The notes under the pieces: generated by a model
Told to the model about the DNA's origin: nothing
Databases searched by the model: none
What the model saw: the letters and a program-made list of their open reading frames with translations, nothing else
Assembly: GCA_001310455.1 (NCBI GenBank)
Contig: BAXG01000017.1
Coordinates: forward strand, 1-64,000
DNA length: 64,000 bases
From: Photobacterium sp. JCM 19050
GTDB taxonomy: Bacteria; Pseudomonadota; Gammaproteobacteria; Enterobacterales; Vibrionaceae
Direction: 5' to 3'
Shown here: one piece after another, positions 56,431-64,000 of the stretch
Position numbering within the stretch: the first letter of the stretch is position 1
Layout of the letters: each line of letters opens with the position of its first letter
Translations under genes and position numbers: made by a program

Positions 56431-57673
56431 AGCGGATAAAATCGGCAAAGCAGCTGACGTTTACATACTTCTCTGTTGTCGCGTTTGCCATCATCGTTAT
56501 TCACTTTTCTGTGCTGGAATCCACAATTGAAAACCTTGAGAACTTTAATGCCCAGAACCGATTAGAGATGGCAGCTACGCAGTTACAGGAAGGTAATGAC
56601 ACCACAAGTGTTCAGACACTGGACAGCTATACCACCGCCTATATTGGCTTGGATGCCGTGCCTGAGGATGTGCCGGTGCCCGCGGAAATGCCGTGGAACC
56701 AAGCGGTTGAGGTCTATAAACGGAGCCGGGGAGGAGACAGAGTACTTCCTGATGAAAGTCTGGCTCACGACACCTGCCGGCAAGGAAGTGGCGTACATCG
56801 TCAACGTTGACCCAATTTTTGAGCGCAGTGAAGAGCAGGCGATACGCTCTCAATCCACCCAAATCTTTCTTTCCCTGTTCCTGCTTCTGATCAGTCTGTT
56901 TGTGGTGCTCCGTATTTCCGAGCGGCTCACTTCTCCCTTGTCAGCGCTGGCAGATCAGTTGCGCGGACGCAGCAAGGCGACATGACACCACTGGTATTGC
57001 CGCCAGCCGGTCAGACACAGGAAACCGTATATCTCACAGAAAGCCTCAACGCCTACCAACAGCAAATTGAGCAACTGGTGGAACGGGAGCGAGCTTTTAA
57101 CCGGTTTGCCAGCCATGAGCTGCGAACGCCCTTGATGGTCATGAAAGGGGCTTTGACACTTTTGGGGCAATCTCAGGACCCTCAGTTTGTTGAGAAACAG
57201 CGCCAGCGAATGCTGACGGCGGTAAATGAAATGACTGAATACGTCGAGACATTACTTTCCCTTACCCGGAAGAACAGGCGCCGCAAGTTGCCTGGCAACT
57301 GGAAGAAGCGGATATCAGGCAGTTGGTAAAAGGGTTACGGCCACTGCTTGAAGGTAAAGAGGTCGACGTGTCGATTTCAGTCTCCGACAGTCCGAAGCTT
57401 GTCGCCTCACCGGGCGCGGTAAAAATCCTTTTGGGGAACCTTATTAAAAACGCATTTACGTATACCGAAGAAGGTGCTGTGGTCATTAACGTGGATACAC
57501 AGCGCATAACCGTTTCTGATACCGGGGTGGGGTTTGATGATTCAACGCAGGCGTCGAAGGGTTACGGGTTGGGATTGCTGATCGCCAATGATATCTGCCG
57601 GAAATATGGCTGGACTCTGACTTTGGACTCTAACGGCCACGGTGGCTGCGATGCTGTACTTACCGGCTTTTAA
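56427..57673 (+). CDS. Sensor histidine kinase (several frameshifts)
   Basis: About 415 residues over four frame segments, breaks near 56727, 56975 and 57275. First membrane span FTYFSVVAFAIIVIHFSVL, a periplasmic domain of ~110 residues (NAQNRLEMAATQLQEG...TYYF-like end), second span IFLSLFLLLISLFVVLRI, HAMP-like LTSPLSALADQL, H-box RFASHELRTPLMVMKGAL, N-box LLGNLIKNAFTYTEEG, DTGVGFDD and GYGLGLLIANDI. It partners the OmpR-type regulator (4-bp overlap). Its stop overlaps convergently with the gtrA stop. The sensed signal is unknown; placement among envelope glycosylation genes suggests an envelope stimulus. Confidence 0.83.
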
Positions 57674-58136
57674 TCGGGCAGTTGCGAGGCTGGACGGAAT
57701 ACCCAGCGCTCAGCGAGAAAATAGTTACACAACAACCCTCCTGCGATACCCGGAACCATGGCGAGATAAGCCAGAGCTGAAGCACTGTCGGAAGATCTGC
57801 GGGCAGGAATTGGTCTGGTACAACGGTTGCCAAGAGCAGGGCATAAATACCCACATTGGGAATAAAGCCTGCGCAGGAAGCGGCCAGAAACTTCATCCAT
57901 TGCTGGGTGCTGTTGCGTGTGTCTGCTTGGAGGAACGTAAGGTGACGGTTCAGCCACCAATTTGAAGAAGCAGCCACCCAAAAAGCAGCTATCCGTGCGG
58001 GAATGGCCGGGAGCCAATGGCTGAGAATAACCATCGTTAGGATATCAACGATAAAACCACTCAAGCCGACAACAGAAAAAAGCATAAAGGTTTTCAGTTT
58101 GCCCGAAGGGAAACAGCGTCGTTGATTCAGAGCCAT
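57670..58136 (-). CDS. GtrA-family membrane protein (frameshifted)
   Basis: About 155 residues with four membrane spans: TFMLFSVVGLSGFIVDILTMVIL, RIAAFWVAASSNWWLNRHLTF, FLAASCAGFIPNVGIYALLLATVV and, in a second frame, LAYLAMVPGIAGGLLCNYFLAERWVF. The NRHLTF and NYFLAERWVF motifs are typical of GtrA, the putative flippase for bactoprenol-linked glucose or similar sugars. The frame shift is near 57780. With the GT2 and GT39-like genes it makes a full three-part lipid-carrier glycosylation set, with the two-component genes between. Confidence 0.82.
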
Positions 58137-58284
58137 AGGTGAGCGTTCGACCGAGAAAAACCGTGAATGTCTGACAATCTACAGCGGGCACCGTCGAAAA
58201 AATGTCAAACACCTGTCCCAATCATTTACTCATCCCACTCTTTTGCCCATTGATGGGTTTATTCAGGCGACTATTCGGCCACTT

Positions 58285-60044
58285 CTACCGGTTGCGTCCT
58301 TTCTTTTTAGCGCGATACATCGCTGCATCCACCGGGAAACCATGGCATGAATAAAGTCACCGGTTTTGTATTCGGTGACGCCAAAACTGGCACTTTTTTC
58401 GCCCAACGACGGGAAAAATAAACTGATGGATGACTTTACACAGGTTCTCTGCCAGTACCTTCGCACCATTGGCGGATGTTCCCGGGCAGATAATCATAAA
58501 TTCCTCACCACCCATCGCCCGACGATATCTGTACGGCGGGTGTGTTCTGTCAGCAGGCCGGCAATTTCAACTAACACCCGGTCGCCGGCCTGGTGCCCAT
58601 GTTCGTCGTTGACCATTTTAAAATCATCAAGGTCGAGCAGAATAATGCTGTAAACATAATCCATCCTCAGTGCCCGGTGGAATTCATCGGTCAGCACATC
58701 ATCAAGCCGTTTACGGTTAAATATTCCGGTCAGGCTGTCTGTGACGGAGAGATTCAACAGCTTTTCATTCTGTTCGCTGAGTTTGGCGTTTTTGCTTTCC
58801 AGCTCGCTATTGAGGTTATCAATAAAGTGAAGCAAACGCTGGATAACGGTAGTGGGTGACGTCCTGTATTTGTCTTGCTGCTCCTCACTTGTGCTTTCTT
58901 TGTCCTGGAACTCTTGACGTGAATTCGGGCCTTCCCGAAACCCCACTGCAACAAAAGAGAGATTGCGCATTACCAAATCTTCGCCATTGATGTCGCAGAT
59001 CTCCCCGATTGTATAAAAGCCAGATGTCGGTGCAATTTCAGCAAAGGGGCGCGTTTCTTTCTGGATGTCATCCATCATTGCGAAACGCCGGCAACCGCAG
59101 GAAAAGAGCATAATTCCATCAGGTTTGAAACCACGGAAACGGGTGGTGACTTCTTCAACCTGGTCTTTGATGGTTGTGGGATCGATAAACCCAAGTTGAA
59201 AGTGAGTGATGTCTTCAAAGTCACTGATGAAATGAAGGCCGTCACCGGGCGTCACCTTGACCGGAACCCGGGCAAGCATGGTGTTCCCCTTACCGACCAG
59301 CATCGGAAACCCGAGGGCGTTGGCAAAGAAGTCTTCATCATCATGGATATTGAGGTATTGGCGGTAAACGTTAAACGCCGGTTCATCATTGATGGTTCGA
59401 ACCTCGCAGCCGGATGCATCAGTAATGGTCATCTCTTTGCTCATCGGACGCCAGCCGATAAAGGTTTCCTTGATAACCTCTAACTCGTCACCAATCAGTG
59501 CGATGGCAAGGATAGCGTTATCACTGATAACGTCATTGAGCATGACGAGATTCCGCGACATCGCATAGTCACCGGCACCACCGCCAATAATGTGATAGTT
59601 GACCGGCGTCTTTGAAAATGCGCGGCTGAATTGACTGGAGTCGAAGCTAAGCGGCGTGTTTATCATGATGACAGCTTTAGGGTTAAGGGCATCCAGTTTG
59701 TTGCGGAATGCCTCCCCGACCGCGTGTTCTTCACCTTCAGGGCAGTTGACCATCACGGTTTCAATCTCGGTATGGTCGAACAGCATGAAGGTGACAGTTG
59801 TGGCGTAAACAACCGTGTCCCCGTTGTCTATTTCGCCGCTTGTTGAACAGCCAACGACGGGAGTTCCCGGAAATTGTTCAGCAAGCAAAGAGGAATACGC
59901 CGGGAGTTGATGCTCTGCATTGTCACCGGCATAAATCAGGATCACCGAAGCATGACTTTGCTCAACCAAGACGGAAATGTCATCGTCGATGATAAAGTCT
60001 TTCAGCTCATCAATGTCAGCAACTGCCCGAGAAAGTTGTCTCAT
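58285..60044 (-). CDS. FIST-domain diguanylate cyclase (frameshifted)
   Basis: About 587 residues. FIST N domain (residues ~30-230: ASVILIYAGDNAEHQLPAYSSLL, GTPVVGCSTSGEI, VIMINTP, YHIIGGGAGDYAMS) and FIST C domain (~235-375: NVYRQYL, ALGFPMLV, MLFSCGCRRFAMMDD, TSGFYTIGEI) bind small ligands, probably amino acids. A coiled coil (ELESKNAKLSEQNEKLLNL) leads to a GGDEF domain from ~420 (SVTDSLTGIFNRKRLD, LLDLDDFKMVNDEHGHQAGDRVL). The active site is GGEEF after restoring one G near 58510; the second shift is near 58340 and it ends KKKGRNR. It should make cyclic di-GMP. No EAL domain is present. Confidence 0.87.
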
Positions 60045-60421
60045 TCTGCTTTAATGCTCCGGTCTGCATTTCCTTACCAGCCGTGAAAAATGGCCTCTGG
60101 CGTTTTACTCAGATATATCGAGTGAGATGGCCTATCTCTGTCTAATTACTCAGAATTCAGATTCAAGCGTAGTCATGTGATCGAAGTGTTGCTTATTTTA
60201 AAATTATGAAACGCGATGCTGATCTTCTTGCCTGATAATACAGTCAAAAAAGGCTTGCCTTAGAATGAAAGATATGGATGGGAATTGCACGTTAGTGAAC
60301 CAATCTCACAAAATTGCTACGGGTATTTCGTGTCGGGTTCCCACAAGAAATCCAATTGGATTGAGTTCGCCGGGGTTCCTGATACCTTTTATGGAGCGAT
60401 ATGTTTCATGGATGAAAATGA
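60045..60421. other. Intergenic region between divergent genes
   Basis: 377 bp separating the FIST-GGDEF gene (leftward) and the DctB-like kinase gene (rightward). AT-rich in the middle (60180-60260). No sigma-54 element, riboswitch or clear operator was recognised; it presumably holds both promoters. Confidence 0.4.
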
Positions 60422-62514
60422 ATGAGAAATAAAGGGTTCCGGGTGATCACCTGGAGCATTTTAGCTGCGATCATACTGGTTGCCAGTACCACGATGGTGC
60501 GAAATGTTGCGCAGAGCTGGATGCTGGAATCTGCACATCAGGCCGGTGAAGACCGGCTTCTATCCTACGTCAGTGATATCCGGCGGGTTCTGGCCCGCTT
60601 CAATGTCCTGCCTTACCTTACCCCGGCCCATCCCCAGATTAGCGCTCTACTGAACGGGGAAGCGGATGCCTACCTGCCAAGCCAGGAATTTCTAGCTCAA
60701 ATGGATAAAGCTGCCAGCACCCAGGGGTGGTATGTATTCAACCGTGACGGCTGGCTGGTAGCGGCAAGCCGAGCCGCCGTTCCTTCGCCGGATGTGGTCG
60801 GTTCGCTGCTACGGAAAATCGCAGACAGTGGTGGCGAAGTGGTGTCCATGACAGATATCTCCGACCGGGATGTGTTCTACTACTTGGCTGCGCCGGTTTA
60901 CCAGAAAATACCCTGACAGGGATTGCCGTCACCCGTTTTGATCTGTCACTGCTCGCTGAAACCTGGCTGGCCGCCAATGAGGACATTTTGTTGAGCAATG
61001 CATCCGGGCAGTTTTTCCTTTCCGCAAAAACCGAGTTTTTGATCGCCCAGTCACGGAATGAAATTCAGCGAGAGACGCTATCACTGGACAGCGGGTTCAG
61101 TGTGTCGCTGCTGTCGGTAACAGGCCGGGGAATGTCCGAGGAATATCTGGAGCAGACCGTATTGTTGGATGACGTGCAGTGGCGGGTTCACTTCCTGACG
61201 CCGCTGGATGGCCTAAATACCAACGTCAACGGTATCGCGTTTACCGGGTTTGTTGTCTCCCTTGCCCTGATAGCTCTGGTTCTTTATCTGTTGGAGCGCC
61301 GGAAAACCCTCAAGTCCCGCGAGGCGCTGCAGGCGACGGTGGCCAACTCTGAACGCCGCCTCCGTCAGATGATTTCCAGTACCAATGTCGGTTTGGTGCT
61401 GCTTGATGCTGATGGCAAAGCGCAGTTTTTCAATCCCACCGCTCAGCGTTACTTCAGCCTGCCGGATGCGCTTTCTACGGGATTGCCTCTGTGGCAGTTG
61501 TTTGATACCTCCGGCGGGAACAGCACGGTACGCCGTCTTCTTGAAGATCTGTCCCACAATCCGGGTTTGCTGGAACTTACCGGTGTGGAAGCTATGGCAT
61601 TGCGTACTGATGGTTCTCGGTTTCCGGTACTGTTTTCTATGACAGAACTACCTTCCCACCAAGGTATGGGCTACCTGGTGACGGTTATTGATATCAGCAA
61701 GAGGAAAAAGGCGGAAAATGCGCTGAGAGACCTTAATGCAGAACTTGAAAAACGCGTCGCCGAGCGGACGGCTGAACTGGAGTCTGCCCGGGAGGAGTTA
61801 ATAGAGCAGCAGAAACTGGCTGCGATGGGCCGGATGTCCAGCGCCATTACCCATGAGCTCAACCAGCCGCTGACCGGGTTGAAAACCTTGCTTTCCAGCA
61901 GCAGCCTTCTTATAGAGCGCGGGCAGTTTGATACCCTGCTGGCCAATATGGCGCTGGTGGACAGCCTGATTGACCGCATGGCGATGATGACGACCCAACT
62001 TAAAACCTTTGCCTTTAACCGCCCAAGTGAACTCAAGCCTGTCGCTATCAAGCCGGTGCTGGATAACTTGCTGATGCTTCATCAGGCACGTATCGAAACC
62101 CGGTTGCTTTCGGTTGATATACCTGAAAACGTCCCATACGTTCTTGGGGAAAAACAGCGTGTAGAGCAGGCGATTGGTAACCTTCTGGTAAACGCATTGG
62201 ATGCCACGGAGAGCGTGCCTGACGGGGAGATTGAAGTGACGATACAACTGACGGATTCCGGGCGTGTCAATCTGGCTGTGTCGGACAATGGATCGGGAAT
62301 GGATGAAGAGAGCCTTGCCCGGGTTTTTGAGCCTTTTTTTACAACGAAGAAGATGGGGGAAGGGTTGGGACTGGGACTTGCGATTACCGCCAACAGTATG
62401 CGGGATATGGGAGGGCGGGTGACAGCTGAAAACAGGCTGGGAAGCAACAATAAAAATGGCCGGGGAATGACGTTTACCCTGTCATTCTTACCGGCCGAAA
62501 ATGGCGGGTGTTGA
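60422..62514 (+). CDS. DctB-like sensor histidine kinase (frameshifted)
   Basis: About 697 residues. N-terminal span VITWSILAAIILVASTTMV, a double-PDC-like periplasmic domain of ~250 residues (GWYVFNRDGWLVAAS; broken near 60912, one G missing), second span FTGFVVSLALIALVLYLLERR, a PAS domain (MISSTNVGLVLLDADGKAQFFNPTAQRYF), a coiled coil (LNAELEKRVAERTAELESAREELIEQQKL) and a DctB-type kinase core: AITHELNQPLTGLKTLL (His), LLVNALDATESV, DNGSGMDEESLARVFEPFFTTK and GLGLGLAI. This is the C4-dicarboxylate sensor type; the TRAP permease gene lies convergently next to it. No DctD-type regulator follows. The start has weak SD support. Confidence 0.85.
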
Positions 62515-62544
62515 AGAAATAGCGAAAAAACGAAATAAAAAACC

Positions 62545-64000
62545 TTATACAGAGGCCTGAGCATTATTGGTGCGGGTGAATGTACGGTTGGTCATTACCA
62601 CAAGCACAATGAAAACCACCGCACACGCCGCCCGGACAACCAGAGGCATATCAGGCCACAGGAGACCTGTGCCCAGTGCGACAACCATCACCCTCAACAA
62701 CGGATTGAGCGGCGCTTCCAGATACCCTTCAATACCGGCAATCAGTGCCCAGGTACCCAAAATCGCAAAAGCCCCTGTGGTCATCACATCAATCATGTTG
62801 CCGCTGACAAGCGGTGTGTACGCCATCAGCAATGGCACCAGATAAAGTCCCTTGGCAATTTTCCAGGCGGTAAAGCCGGTTTTCATTGGCGGTGTCCGGG
62901 CAATAGTGGCGGCAGCAAATGCGGTCAGGCACACAGGAGGTGTGACATTGCTGTCCTGAGAGAGCCAGAAAATAATCAGGTGGGCGGAAAGCAGTGCGAG
63001 AGCGACTTTTTCCAGCCCAAGTCCCTGTTCCAGCAAAGTTGACATAAAGTCCGCAGGCACCATGGCGAGCAGTGCCAGTGCGCTTTGTTCTGACATGGGT
63101 TTGGTTAATGCGTCGAGCTGGTCCGGTGCGGCAAGCATAAAGATAGCCCGGGCCTGTTCCGGCAATTGCCCGTTCATCAGGAGTTCAACCAATTCCTGCT
63201 CGGCAATCAGACTGTATATCGCAGGCGCAGAAAGTACCCAGAACAATATAGGACGCCGTAACCGGCAGTCCCATTCCCAGCACCAGTGAAGCAATGGCGA
63301 CCAGTACCAGCATGATGATCAAGTTGCCGTCAGACCAGCCGTTAATCATCAGTGAGAAGGTATTGCCGATGCCGGTGGTGCTGATCACGTTAACCACTAA
63401 ACCAATCCCGGTAAGCAGTACCGCGGTGGTTGCCATATTGCGGGATCCTGTGCCAGGGCGTCGATAATCTCACGCGGCCCCATTTTATTCGGCGAAAGCC
63501 ACGAGGCGATAACCACGGAGATAATGGATAACCCGGCGGCGTAGGTCGGGGTGAAACCGGCAATCAGCAGCGAGACCAATACGGCCAAAGGAATAAGGTA
63601 ATGCCAGCCGGATTTTAGGACCTTCAAAACCGGCTCAGACTCTACAGTGACTTTGTGGACACCGGAACGCTTAGCTTCAATCCGGACGAAAAACGCGACG
63701 GAGAGGAAGTAAATCAGAGCCGGCACAAAGGATACGGCAATGATCTCGACATAAGGAATCTGGGTGTAGGACGCCATGATAAAGGCACCGGCACCCATCA
63801 CCGGGGGCATCAACTGCCCGCCGGTTGATGCAGCAGCTTCCACACCGGCGGCAAAGCGGGCTGGGAAGCCGGCTTTTTTCATTAACGGAATGGTAATTAC
63901 TCCGGTGGAAACCGTGTTTGCCACGCTGGAGCCAGATACAGAGCCCATCAGGCCAGAACCGAGCACGGCGACAAAACCGGGCCCGCCGATGATTTTTCCT
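62545..64000 (-). CDS. TRAP transporter fused permease, TAXI type (partial, frameshifted)
   Basis: C-terminal ~485 residues; the gene begins to the right of the window. DctM-like signatures: LGSGLMGSVSGSSVANTVSTGVITIPLMKKAGFPARFAAGVEAAASTGGQLMPPVMGAGAFIMASY read in blocks, then LVLGMGLPVTASYIVLG and SQDSNVTPPVCLTAFAAATIA. Frames change near 63430 and 63245. The fused 4TM-12TM layout with the VTPPVCL motif is typical of TAXI-TRAP permeases. It takes up an organic acid with a periplasmic TAXI protein, presumably encoded just upstream outside the window, and may be regulated by the kinase at 60422. Confidence 0.85.

Noticed and set aside
1-64000. CRISPR arrays
   Set aside because: No regularly spaced identical repeats were seen anywhere.

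Overview
The window looks like a chromosomal segment of a marine gammaproteobacterium, most likely of the Vibrionaceae (Enterovibrio/Grimontia/Photobacterium range). This is inferred from the gene families (guaC, gntP-gntK-edd-eda, a sigma-54 driven nitrate assimilation cluster, TRAP and tricarboxylate transporters) and a moderate base composition. No rRNA gene, intact tRNA gene or CRISPR array was seen.

Layout. 1-5.9 kb is a mobile or decayed region: the end of a phage tail-fibre gene and its DUF4376 partner, a small secreted protein, a tRNA-Leu(UAA) 3' fragment (probable attachment site), a gene-poor stretch with terminators and degenerate repeats, an HNH nuclease, a decayed second tail-gene copy, two overlapping lipoprotein genes, a second inverted tRNA-Leu fragment and a palindromic intergenic repeat. 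5.9-8.6 kb holds a CDGSH/glutamate-synthase-like fusion and a dihaem cytochrome c peroxidase. 9-16.7 kb is gluconate/Entner-Doudoroff metabolism (gntP, gntK, edd, eda, gntR, tandem GntR operators), then a fructokinase with its LacI-type regulator. 16.7-26.6 kb is a two-sided carbohydrate or polyol locus: SorC-type regulator, two SDR dehydrogenases, ribose-type ABC importer, split transketolase and FGGY kinase. 27-28 kb is guaC. 28.2-38.6 kb is nitrate assimilation: nasA diverging from cobA-nirBD-nitrate transporter and a PP2C/Ser-Thr kinase fusion, with a good sigma-54 promoter. 38.6-52.9 kb is an uncharacterised catabolic region: TetR, cupin, TctABC transporter, TIM-barrel epimerase, DUF993 aldolase-like protein, Gfo/Idh oxidoreductase, ROK regulator, Fbp/Afu-type ABC importer and a divergent PP2C phosphatase. 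53-58.1 kb has envelope glycosylation genes (GT39-like, GT2, GtrA) enclosing a two-component system. 58.3-64 kb has a FIST-GGDEF cyclase, a DctB-like kinase and the end of a TAXI-TRAP permease.

Many well-conserved genes are interrupted by frameshifts (over 30). Where I could realign the two frames, nearly all are one missing base in a short homopolymer. That is the signature of uncorrected long-read sequence, so I annotate most of these genes as full-length CDS with the break noted. They should not be read as true pseudogenes without checking the reads.
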